Below are positions 24,250 to 34,829 of a DNA stretch of 64,000 nt, piece by piece (the first letter of the stretch is position 1; the number at the start of each line of letters is the position of its first letter). This DNA is from Gymnopus androsaceus JB14 (taxonomy: Eukaryota; Basidiomycota; Agaricomycetes; Agaricales; Omphalotaceae): the NCBI GenBank assembly GCA_009733575.1, contig ML769478.1, positions 1-64,000 of the forward strand, read 5' to 3'. The notes below the pieces were generated by a model, which saw only the letters and a program-made list of their open reading frames with translations, ran no database searches and was not told where the DNA came from. A program made the translations under genes and the position numbers.

Positions 24250-26027
24250 CTAGCGTAGAGCGCAGTACATCAAAAACGGTACAGTTGCGCAAAATCGGTT
24301 GAAAACTAGACTTGCGTATTCTGTTCGGCGGCGTGATTCTGTAGTTCAGCCTAAGCTGGTCACGACACTGCAGAGTAAATTAATGTGATGACATTTCAGC
24401 GTTTCAAATTCAAACTCGCCTTCTTCGTAGGCCAAGATGGAAGCATCCTCGAGGACAGATACGGCGAGACGGCTCCTCGAATCAGCCTACTAGAAGGCAG
24501 GTTTTCTGACTTTTGGCGGAAAGAACCTTCCCATTCAGGCGATGCTCCTTTTTGCAACTCCGAAAGATTCTATGACCTAGAATGAGTAAGCAACGAAAGG
24601 CATCGTTAAACGGATGGAATACTGCAATACCAACTCATCAACGCAAGGCTCGTCTGGTGAACATCTAACTCACCAGAAAGAAAGTTCCCTTATGATTCTA
24701 CTAGTTCTTATACCAGTGGTCAATGTGTCGAGTGGGTTCTACCAGTTCACCTCCACTTTCATCTTCCTATTCAAGCTATGATAGCAGTAAAACAGACTTG
24801 ACATACACTGGTACAAGGATATAAGTCTTGGGCTCACGCCTATCGAGATAAGAAATCAGCTCAGCGGACCAACGTCTCATGAGTGGACACATTCACCCAC
24901 TAATAAATATTCAGATTGTACGCTTGTACCACAGCACGAGAGCGGAGACTAAAGGCTACAAAGATTTATGAAAGAATAATAGTCATGATAGTCAGACTTA
25001 CGATGAATCGCGGCGAGCATTGTAGACTCTTGACCCCTGAGTTGAATCCAAATGATGACCGAGGATGTTGTAAATAACCAGAGAGTGCATGAACAATTTA
25101 GAACGAGTTTTAAGCGAAACAAGAAATGTAACACCCGCAGAAGAAAAACTTTTAGTTTCGTCTGAGGATAAATCGGCCAGCATGGAGATCTCGCATACAT
25201 TCTCAGCGATCAGAGCGCGAGAGCTGCTCTTCTCATAATCTGGCGGAGCTGCTTAGCGTTCGCCGAATGAATCCTGGCCTCCGACAATGATGGGCCCGCA
25301 TCGAGAGAGACACCTCCTACCCGGGGATGAATGTTGAAGATCCCACTACGACCCCCCATGACGATGAACCACGGGCTCCTTAAGCCAAAGGCACTGACTC
25401 CCTTAATGCCAGAGTGGGGACTGATGCTGAATGGGAGGCTAATGCATCATCTGCAGCTTCAACTACAGTATTGGCAGTGGGCAGTCGTAGGATGCACAAT
25501 CGTCAGGACCATTTCACCGTCGGAAGCTGTATAAGTAGTCGTTGGGACGGCGGAAGAATACGACGTCTACGAGAAACAGATGGGCGGAAGGAAGGGGCCG
25601 ATTACTTTCGTCATCTATCTCAACTGGCCGAGGTTATTGTCACCATTAGTAGCAAGCGTGTGGTATAGCTGCGCAAGAGCCTGGTTGACCGGTACGGTAC
25701 GACACCACGATAGCCTGTCGAGTAGAATGCTTGATATTAGCCACGTCTCCGGACATTGCTATGTGAGCAGAGAAGAGCTTCAGCATGTGAAGTTGGAGGG
25801 TGATGCAGCATAATTAAGCATCGAATTAAAAGTAAGAGTAAAGGCGGTGCACTACAGATATCTTTGCATAGGTATGCGTACTTTGGTCAAATATTATTAG
25901 GGCCGACGAGCAAAAGACACACAAAAAGAGAGGAAAAGACTTGGATTCTCCGTATGAGTATCGCCCAAGATCACAGTATGGTACTATCTCCAAGAGTTCT
26001 ACTCGAGAGCATGCAGCGTGCTGGTTA
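24250..26027. repeat. Degenerate duplicated block A (right part)
   Basis: No intact gene. Stretches recur in the 39.1-39.3 and 45.3-46.7 kb regions: around 24385 (gatggaagcatcctcgagga) and around 25420-25600 (tgcatcatctgcagcttcaa, then cgacgtctacgag). The copy here carries stops in the frame that is still open at 46.4-46.8 kb, so it is the decayed one. A few short open frames remain and are not supported as genes. Confidence 0.55.
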
Positions 26028-26030
26028 ATT

Positions 26031-26976
26031 CACTCCGCAGGATCCATTATAATACAGCCGTAATTAGTACTGAAAAACCTTTTGTAAATAATACAATATT
26101 TCGTATGATTTTTTGTATGAAAAAGAGCTAGGATTTCCCCTGAAAAATAAATGGGGAAAGTGCTTCATTTACCTTTGAAAGTCACTGGGCTGGGTCCAAA
26201 TTTTGGCGGTTGCAAAATATAATGCGAAATGGCTTGTAATTGATTAGATTTGGTGCCGGATGTAGTGAATTTGATAAACCATATTTAGCTAATCCAAAAC
26301 TTCATGCGAAAGACAATCTTTTGCCCCAGAAAAATACAATGCAAGCTAACATCTTTCGCAGCTGCAAAATGGTAGGCCTAGCAACTAATACAAATCACCA
26401 TGACTACTATTTTACAGCTGCGAAAGACATTAGCTTGCCTTGTATTTATCTGGGGCAAAAGAATGTCTTTCGCATAAAGTTTTGGATTAACCAAATATGG
26501 TTTATCAAATGGACTAAATCTGGCGCCAAAACTAATCAATTACAAGCCGTTTCGCATTATCTTTTGCAACCGCCAAAATTTGGACCCAGCCCAGTGAGTG
26601 AAGGTCTTTTGCGATCGGAAAAGATGGTCTTTTACTCGCGTAAAAGTTCAAATATTACGCCCTAACAACAAGCCAACGGTGCTTTGTTTTGTTACTACGG
26701 CGTAATAGTTAGAAAATTACGCAAGACAAAGGACCTTTGTCTTGTTGCTACTGTGTTGTTAGGGTGTAATAGTTGAACTTTTACGCAAGTAAAAGACCAT
26801 CTTTTCCAATTGCAAAAGACCTTCACTTTCAAAGGTAAATGAAGCACTTTCCCCATTTATTTTTCAGGGGAAATCTTAGCTCTTTTTCATACGAAAAATC
26901 ATACGAAATATTGTATTATTTACAAAAGGTTTTTCAGTACTAATTACGGCTGTATTATAATGGATCCTGCGGAGTG
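26031..26976. mobile_element. Outer CACT-ended foldback element carrying a nested element
   Basis: The element starts CACTCCGCAGGATCCATTAT and ends with its reverse complement. It is flanked by the 3-bp direct repeat ATT at 26028-26030 and 26977-26979. The arms pair over about 150 bp at the outside (for example attacggctgtattataatgg at the right end) and continue through gaaggtcttttgc...agatggtcttttac on the left, mirrored on the right. Without the nested insert it would be about 529 bp and almost entirely palindromic. CACT termini with a 3-bp target duplication recall CACTA-type (CMC) DNA transposons, so this may be a non-autonomous relative. It encodes no transposase. Confidence 0.88.
26183..26596. 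mobile_element. Inner CACT-ended foldback element inserted into the outer one
   Basis: A 414-bp palindrome beginning CACTGGGCTGGGTCCAAATT and ending in the matching reverse complement, with a loop of about 40 bp near 26370-26412. It is flanked by direct repeats AGT at 26180-26182 and 26597-26599. Removing the insert plus one AGT restores tttgaaagtgaaggtctttt, exactly the sequence of the opposite arm of the outer element. This shows the insertion site and the 3-bp duplication directly. A 142-codon open frame through the hairpin is a by-product and not a gene. Confidence 0.92.
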
Positions 26977-26979
26977 ATT

Positions 26980-28820
26980 TGAAGGAGGCGTGGGATTCGC
27001 CATACTAATTCGTTCATCTCTCTGTTGGTCTCGATCTGGATATACTCAATATACCAGCCTCTCCTCCCTCTACGCAAGCCTTCCTTGGAAACTCAGCGAA
27101 GATACGCTCCAGCTCTAGGATCCCCTTGAGTCCGAGACCGTTACCTTTTCCATTTCAACCTTGCAGCAGGTCCGTTTGTCGCGTCTCGCCAGCCATATGC
27201 CTTTATGCAGAGGAGGTACCCACGTCCGTGGTCCGTGAAGACATCTCTTCACTCTATGCTCATGTCATTTTTACTACTATGAGTCGACGAGCGCTCAAGA
27301 CGGACATCGGATAGGATCAAGATTTTCGTTTAGACGATGAGGATGAAGGTACGCTGACCAGCCTTTATTTGGTTTTCGTCCTTTATGCTAACGTGAACCC
27401 GGACCTCCCTCAAGATAACTCAGGCCGTTTCTGAAAAACTTGCGCCTCTTCCTCCCGGGCTTCTAGGTCCACAGGCCATCCTCGTTACACATGACGAATT
27501 GACTCCCGAAGGTGCATTTCCCCCTCGTCCCCTCTGTTTTATCCCCTTCTATCCTCCTCCTTGCTCCTTCCTTTACTGACCGACTTACCCAGGTATAAAG
27601 CAATTCTACCTCGTTGTCTCAAAGTCAAAACGGACCAATACAAGCAAGCTCGACAGTTTATGGGATTTACAATGACAAAAAACCGACGCCATCAACCTCC
27701 AGACACAAAACCGTAACGACAACGCGGATTACGAAGGCTACTATCTTGTAATCCGAGGAGATGAGGAGAAAGGTGGACTGGTTGACGGAGACGATGTAGC
27801 AGGTGAGAGGGGAGTTTTTGTTGTGGTGGAGTAGTTCTCGGATGTTGTCGTTGGTTGGGTTGGAAGTGTAGGCTTTGGCCGTTCGGTCGTTCCTTCCGCT
27901 CGCTCTCTTTCACCTTCATTTTCGTCCCTCCCATCGTTTCTGCTCCGCCCTTTCATCAATCGTACTAACCACCTCTTTGCTTTCCTATAGCACGAAGACA
28001 AGCAACAGAGGCAACATCAAGTCCTAAGACGTGAAAGAGTCCCGCGATGGATCCTGTCATGTATTGACACTAAGGATTTGGGGATTGATGCACAGCAGGT
28101 ACCTACCTTTGGTTGCTTCCTCGCATTGGACCTTCCTTGCTTCCTCCTCATGCCTTCCCCTCCTCCTTCTACAGCCTACATCCACCGAATCGCTGGTCGA
28201 GGACGCGGAGGCTGCTTAAGTCAGAAAAGGGATTTGAGGGATGGACGGACTGTTGGTTGGATGGAAAGGAAAATGAGAATGGATAGCGTTGGCGACTGAT
28301 GGGTTTTTCAATTTGCTTTCGGCCCCAACTCGCTTCGATTGACCTATACAATAGTTAGAGAAACCGATGTCGGGACGTTTGCTACCCAGCGCCGTTAATT
28401 GTATCCCCGTCATCCGTGTTATTCCCTGCGCCTAAAGTCAATAACTCCGGAAGGATAAGTCCACTGATAGCTCCAAACTTCCTTATAGCTTGGCACGGCC
28501 TACATTGATACATATGCGGATTTTGTTTCTCAGCGGGACGAGAAAATCCATACATGGGCTTTTTTTCCCTGGTGCCATCGATTGGTTTTTTTTTGAACAG
28601 AGCACTCGCTTTTCTACCCTCGTACTAGATGCAGCCAGAAGTTCATGTCCATTTCCAGAGTTGTGCAGGTGGCAGTCGCAACAGCAAAGGACATTCTTTC
28701 TTCTCACCACCGCACCTTCACCTTCAAAAATAAAACATAAAAAACCTATGACGTTTCTGCATCACTACTTGGTGATCCCGAAGCAGAGCTCCACGAAAAT
28801 GCTCAGCCTTTGTGGAAGGA
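26980..28820. other. Gene-like but unresolved stretch
   Basis: Several plus-strand segments look like exons. About 27415-27510 reads ITQAVSEKLAPLPPGLLGPQ, then ILVTHDELTPEG, before a GT donor. About 27598-27716 reads YKAILPRCLKVKTDQYKQAR. About 27990-28098 reads QHQVLRRERVPRWILSCIDT. They do not join into one protein I recognise, and intervening frames are closed, so this may be a decayed gene or one with unusual splicing. Its upstream end abuts the foldback element. From 28300 to 28800 I see nothing coding. Confidence 0.3.
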
Positions 28821-28826
28821 TATAAA
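28821..28826 (+). promoter_or_regulatory. TATA box of the cytochrome b561 gene
   Basis: TATAAA lies 89 bp upstream of the ATG at 28910. Confidence 0.5.
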
Positions 28827-28909
28827 GTCCATGGTGTGTCTGCACTATGCCTCACTTCTGACATCTTTGTCTCATCCCATAAATCTACAGCCTACATTCT
28901 ACCATAATA

Positions 28910-30049
28910 ATGCCTGAGAGCCCATCTTCTGGCGCTACCCCCAGTACTCCGACCCTTGGTTCTGCGGAGCGTGCTCACGGCGTCATGATGTTCTTCGCAT
29001 TCGGAGTCTTGTATGTACTCTCATCCAATCGCGCACCTCGTCCGAAACATTGACTGAAAATTTTCCACATTTCAGCGTGCCCGCTTCGTATGACTCGTTC
29101 CCTGTCATGTCCTTCCAAAGCTGATTCTATGACAGAGCTATCCTCACCCGCTACCTTCGCCGCTTCCCCCTCTCCGGACCGAAGCTCTGGTTCTTCCCCG
29201 TTCATCTCCTCTTGAACGTACTCGCCCTTGCTTTTTTCCTTGTTGGTTTCACAATCGCAATATTCATCTCAGGCGACGAACAGTTTCAATCTGCGCACAA
29301 GGTAACTCGACATGTCACTGCCTTGGCGCGTCGACTGATATTCAAACTTTTGTTTTGATGGATTAGAGGATCGGGCTTGCATTAGCCATCCTACTCCTCC
29401 TACAAGCTATGGGTGGTCTGACAATGGCTATGATTCACCATCGTTATCCGACGCAACGTCGTGATCACCCCTTCATTGACCGGCCACAGTGAGCATTAAA
29501 TCCCCCTCATCCCATGCAGTTGCCGGATACCAATTGTTTTTCAGTTGGCTCCTGGGCTGGACAATCCTCCTCTTGGGCTTCGTGAACAGTATGTCTCTCT
29601 CTCCCTACCTTCCCATACCTGTGGTGATCACACGATTTAGTTGCACTCGGGCTGTACATCCCCGGCGGCACAACTCGTACGTTCACAACGTCTCTCCATT
29701 GTCTCCGTCCAAAGCTGACCATCTCTCCATGGCACTGATAGACGGCTTCCAAAGCTCCAAGACAGTCCACGTTCTTTACTTCGTCTGGTTGGGCCTTCTC
29801 TGCATTGGCATAGCCGTTAGTAAGTCCTTCCTTCTCCTACTATATCTTTCCACTGTTGAGACCATTGCATGACGCTGATGATAATTATTGTGGACAACAG
29901 CGGAAGGCATGTACAGGTGGAGCTCACGCCACGGGAACGACAATTGGCGTAACCCTGCGGGTGAGGCCGCTCTGCAGGAAGAGAAGCCCACGAATGCGAA
30001 CAGTGTTGGAAACGGAACGAGTGGGACGAGCGGTCGTGTGGTTGAATGA
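28910..30049 (+). CDS. Cytochrome b561-domain membrane protein
   Basis: Seven or so exons reconstruct MPESPSSGATPSTPTLGSAE followed by a b561 core. Four histidines expected to bind the two hemes are visible: ERAHGVMMFFAFG, FFPVHLLLNVLALAFFLVG, QSAHKRIGLALAILLLLQA and SSKTVHVLYFVWLGLLCIG. Between the last two lie a hydrophilic HHRYPTQRRDHPFIDRP stretch and the helix LLGWTILLLGFVNIALGLYI. The protein would move electrons across a membrane, usually from ascorbate or a similar donor. It has no DOMON domain and no obvious signal peptide, unlike the cellobiose dehydrogenase-like fusions. The tail after GMYRWSSRHGNDNW is polar and ends RVVE with a TGA at 30047-30049. All six splice sites fit GT-AG and keep the frame, so the gene looks intact. 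Confidence 0.85.
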
Positions 30050-31768
30050 TTGGATATCTGCGGTAGAGATGCAAGAGTGCAAGATAGATGGAGGCTTATA
30101 CCGAGTCCTTTGTATCGGAAGCGCGGAATAATACTGTTTTACTGCTTTTGTTATGAATGCTAATACAATGTTCTTTCATGTTCTTTTCTTTGAGTTATTT
30201 AGCCCATTCGATGATCTTATCTTACGGACTTGATTCACCAACAATATTTATACGAACCCAACAAGTACAAGGCACTTTGAATAAGGGGTTTAGTCCCCGG
30301 CTGAATTTGACTTTTAAGGGCGAAACGTAACGACGCCCTTGCAGTATATCCAATGTAAGTTCCACCCGGCCTCAACGCCTGTTACTCGGCCTTGACTTGC
30401 CTTGAACGGCAGATAGGTTAGTTGGCTGGAGGGAACGGTTATTTTGTGCCCTTTGGCTTCAATCGAGTACGCTTACCACCGTACCCATATCAATACAATA
30501 TGCCTTGATCTACTCTTGCATTTATGACGCTGTAATCAGTCCTCTTATTTGAAACAACATGGCTCTCATGGCGCGACATATCATCTATCAATGGCTGCAG
30601 AAATATAACTGTTACATTACATTCTTTCCAAATTTTCATCCCTATTGACTTGTTCATCAAGGAGCAGCTATCATACCTCAAGGCCCGAAGTTTGGGAGGA
30701 GGATTGGATCAGTCGATCTTGGGATTCTGGGTTCGTTCACATTCAGGTCACCCAACGATTGAGGCTGAGACTTCGGGCCAACTTTCCTACTTTTACCCAA
30801 ATAAATATCTACCCATATGATGTTCTCCTTCAACACCGAAATAATTTCGAAGTCCTTCATCACCGTCGAGTTTTCCTATCGACAATGGCGTCGCGACGAC
30901 GTATCACGTATCACATATTCCGCATCCCCATACATAAATATCTTCCTGGGCATCTATCATTGCTTTCATCCGTACCAGCTTGGTCATGGCTGGTAGTTAT
31001 GCTTTGGGCTCTCTTGCAGAATAACAATATGAGAGGCTTGATACCGACATCCTTGCATGATCCTCTCTTCCGCTTCCTTATCAATTCAACCGAGATTTAA
31101 GATTGTAGGCCACTTTCTGGTATCTGAGATCACTTTCCGCTCAGAACTTAGCACCCGTGTCATTAATTGTATTGTTCGAAATGCATGTTCTATCCTGGTC
31201 TGAAGATCTCGGGCCATTTCACCTGTACTGCTAAATTAGTGAAGATATGTTGCTATAGAGAAGACCGGAGTTGGAAAGTCGGCAAGGCTCTTCGGGATTC
31301 CGATTCTTATGCACCATGAAATCACTGCCAATCAGTGGCAATCCGACGTTATATCTGTATTTTTCAGTTCGTATATAGGAGAAGGCAGTTGGGATTGTGA
31401 TGACGCCAACGAAGGGACTTGTAAATGAGTATTGATATACTCTGATAAATTCTCAAAGCTTATTCATTTCTTCTTACCATTCTCCGTCACTTGCTAAACC
31501 TCCACATCCACATCCTGAACCTCCCGGTTGCTCGATTAATGAAACAATGTACCGTTATATTGCAAGAACGTATAGTCTATACAACTCTTGTTTTTTAGTA
31601 TATGATGCAGGACACTATGTACATACCATATTCCCATACAAAATCCAACAAGTATCCAAATTATTAGACACCAGAATTAATAAAGAAAGGCCAAAGGAAA
31701 TGTGGAGAGTTAAAGAATGTTAAGTAGGAAGGAATGGAATGCTTCTAGATGGGCGCGGATTCATTTGC
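30050..31768. other. Intergenic region between convergent cytochrome b561 and laccase genes
   Basis: About 1.7 kb. A 151-codon plus-strand open frame from 30645 has no motif, and its hydrophobic second half (from the internal Met at about 30885) could be a chance product. I see no other gene. Confidence 0.45.
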
Positions 31769-34427
31769 TTATACGGTATTACCTCCTCCTCCACCGAGCT
31801 GATCAAGGGTCAAAGCGTCATAGATGGGGCAAAGTTGGTCCCAATCATCTGTTCAAGTTTGTCTGCATGAGTATCGACTGACAAATAGACTAGAACGAAT
31901 TCGAATTCGTACCAGGCGTAGGGTTAACGGAGGCCACATCAGCAGCATCTTCGGCGAATACGATAGCGAACCCACTGGGGATACAATGTCAGAGTATAGC
32001 TATGGCTGAGACTTAAGAAACTTACGCTTCCAAATGCCAGTCAATGTGGCAATGCAAAAACCCTACAAAATTCGAGTCGGATGCGAAATGATAGGAATCG
32101 AGGTAGCACTTACAAGGACCGGCGTTATCAGTCTGGAAACGAATGGTGACATTGTCTGCTGCCGCACCAGTACCAGTAGCGACAACATCCCGACGCACAG
32201 GGTTGACATAATTATAGTCGGAAGATCCTTGGGGTCGGATAACGTCGAAAGTATGCTAGAAAATGTTCAGAAAGATATGAGAGGATTTGGAAATATGAAG
32301 CGTACACCATGAAGATGGAATGGATGCTAAAATATAGTCAGAAAGCCGTGCATGTGTAAAGCATGGAAGTTACTAACTGGTCCTCCAATAGCAGCCACTG
32401 TCGAAGCATCGAAACTCAGTTGGATGCTCGAGTTCAAAGGTAAGGCATAGACAGATCCAGCAGGCAGGAGTTCAGCTATACGTTGAGATAAGGGACGAGT
32501 TGAAGGACTGGAGCCAGAAAGAGACGTACCTGCTGTAGTGGCTCCACTGATAATTTGAAGCAAGACCGGAACGGTGGGCGGTACAAACGACACTCCGTTG
32601 ATCTCGAAATCTGGGGCGTCGAACGACAAGGCCAAATTGATCGCGAGGTCTACAGCATCCAGGGAAGCATTTCCGGGCTAAAAAATGGTTTGTAAGTTAA
32701 ATAGTAATTGCTGATATTCACAAGACCTACCGCTCCGGGGTTCACAAGGGGCTAAGCATAATTACAATCAATGAAAGTAGGAGTGAAGACCGGCAATTCG
32801 GACTCACAGAAAGACTAGATTCAGCAAGAAGGTTGTCGGCAGTGTCAGTGGTGGTCGGATTGGTATCAGCAGCACCAGAATAGCGGAGGATAGCACTGTT
32901 GATATTTCCTGTGAAGCCAGAAGTACCACGGTTGGGATTAGCGCGGACCCCTATCACATAATTCAGCAGGTTCCAAAGGAAGCGAACTCAATGAGTATAC
33001 TCACAGTAATTATCAACAGTCTGGTTTGCAGAAAGCACCAAAGAGTATCGTTGAGCCGCATAGATCTGGATAGAGTCTGCGACAACAGGATTGTGATTGA
33101 CACCATCGACTTCAATGACCTATTCTCATGTTAGCTCAGTGGAATTCCAGGAAAAATAAACTGCTGACAGTGAATGTGTGGCCGTCAATAGAGAAGACAT
33201 AATTGGGGTCACACGATATCGACACTAAACGGAAGCGGTATCTAGAATGCGAGATTCAGCTTCAAAGAAAGCAGACCATTGATTCAAAGCTCACGTAGAC
33301 CCTTGAACAACGCTGATCACTGCCAAAGATCCCTGTGTTGTGTCGGCGTAGTTTATTCCCAAACCATTGATGAGCGTCGCATCCGGCGTCCTGCAAAAGG
33401 ATAATCAGAAACCAGGACATACAAGCGGTTAGATTATCACTCACGGAGCAGCTCCAGCAACGGGTGCAGGGACGTCTATTAGTCCATATCAGAAGGCGGA
33501 ACCATTCGAGTCCTAGTAAATGCTTACGGTACAAGTCCGCGAGTGTAAGGACAGTGGTATCTAGAAAAAATTTGTAAATTCTATCCCTTCATGATACTTA
33601 CAAGAGTAAAGCTCACCATCATCGACGTCGTAGAGATCCAAGTAGGGGTCGTCTACGAATGTTCAATGATAAACACAAGTATGCAAAAGAGAGAAACATA
33701 CCCGGATCGTAGACAACAAGCGGACCACGCAAACCGTCACAGTACTGGGTGGCTGGAGGGAAGTTGGAGTCAGATATAGCGAGGAAGTTGAAAACCGCGT
33801 ACATAGATGAGAATGGTACCAGAATGTTCCAGCTTGGCCTGGAACATTGAAGTCGTATAAGAATGAATTATTGGCGGCGATCGGGCATTGATTAATGAAT
33901 GAACTTGAGCCGTTGTTAGTAAAAGACGGAGAGAATCGCTGGGGAATACATACGGTCTATAGAAAGGACGAATAAGTATCTGTGGAACTCAGTACAAGCA
34001 TCAACGCTTACCCGTCCGCCCAGTTGGTTGTCGCTTGGAAAAGACCGTGCCAATGCTATCGGCGAAAAAGCGTCAGAATTTGATCAGAGCCGACGATAGA
34101 GAAAATGGACGAACGATGGAGGTGCTTAGCAACATAGTAGAGTTGGTGAGTCCGTTGATCACATTAATCTGGAAGTTGTCGCCCTAAGAGTGTACTGTGT
34201 TAGTACGTGCCTCGGACGCAGCAATGTAAACGAACCATATTGCCCGTAATGAGCGGGGCCGGAAAGACACCTTCTGCAAGGACGAACGAACGGTTGTAAC
34301 CATCGGGTTGAAGGAACCCATTGATAATGTTGAGGTCCGTAACAGGTCCAATAGCGGCCAAGGCCCCAGTAATCGGCGCGAGAAGCAAGAGAGTGGCGGA
34401 AAGCATTCGAAAAGAGTGTAAAGCCAA
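31769..34427 (-). CDS. Laccase (multicopper oxidase), secreted, multi-exon
   Basis: Laccases oxidise phenols with four copper ions, reducing O2 to water outside the cell. The start [20 protein letters not shown] is a signal peptide, with the mature end probably [20 protein letters not shown]. All four copper signatures can be spliced together: [47 protein letters not shown] and [19 protein letters not shown]. The residue ten after the T1 cysteine is Phe (LEAGF), which in this family goes with high redox potential. The C-terminus is [18 protein letters not shown] then GGGNTV, with the TAA at 31769-31771. There are at least a dozen introns of about 50-60 nt. A second in-frame ATG at 34406 is equally possible as start. 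No lesion was seen in the parts I reconstructed; some middle junctions were not checked base by base. Confidence 0.92.
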
Positions 34428-34678
34428 GACAGTGTTGTTTTGAGATTTATTGAGGAGGCGAACTTCTTAAATACCCCCGCCTGCCAGCCCTAATCCCCGT
34501 ACAAGCGGTGAAACGTCCCTTCTATGAACGCGAACCTGTCGGAATGTAAGTTTCAGGCATTTTCTGTTGATGTGTCTGAGAAGATGTATCGATTCGCTGA
34601 TTGGGTAAAGCTGGCAGCTGTATATTGGCACTGATATCCTAATTTCAGGTTGATGCTGCGGTAAATTTTGGGTATTCC

Positions 34679-34820
34679 AGCTGTTTAAAAAAACCTAGGC
34701 CGCTTTCAAAAAATTTGTTTAACACAGCTCTCTATTCAGTTGCTATTCATTCGCCCACGAGCCCGAACTGATTACGTTACTTGAACAAAATTCGAAATGG
34801 CCTAGGTTTTTTAAATAGCT
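34679..34820. repeat. Short hairpin element (about 142 bp)
   Basis: agctgtttaaaaaaacctag at the left pairs with ggcctaggttttttaaatag at the right: 22-23 bp arms with one bulge and one mismatch. Weaker pairing extends inside (tttcaaaaaatttgtttaa against ttgaacaaaattcgaaa). It may be a MITE remnant; no clear target duplication was found. Confidence 0.6.
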
Positions 34821-34829
34821 GCCAAGAAT

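Noticed and set aside
26240..26665. 141-codon open frame in the foldback region
   Set aside because: It runs through both arms of the inner palindrome and into the outer one, so it mirrors the hairpin sequence and has no protein motif.
30645..31100. 151-codon open frame between cytochrome b561 and laccase
   Set aside because: No domain, no splice partners and no promoter signal; probably chance.
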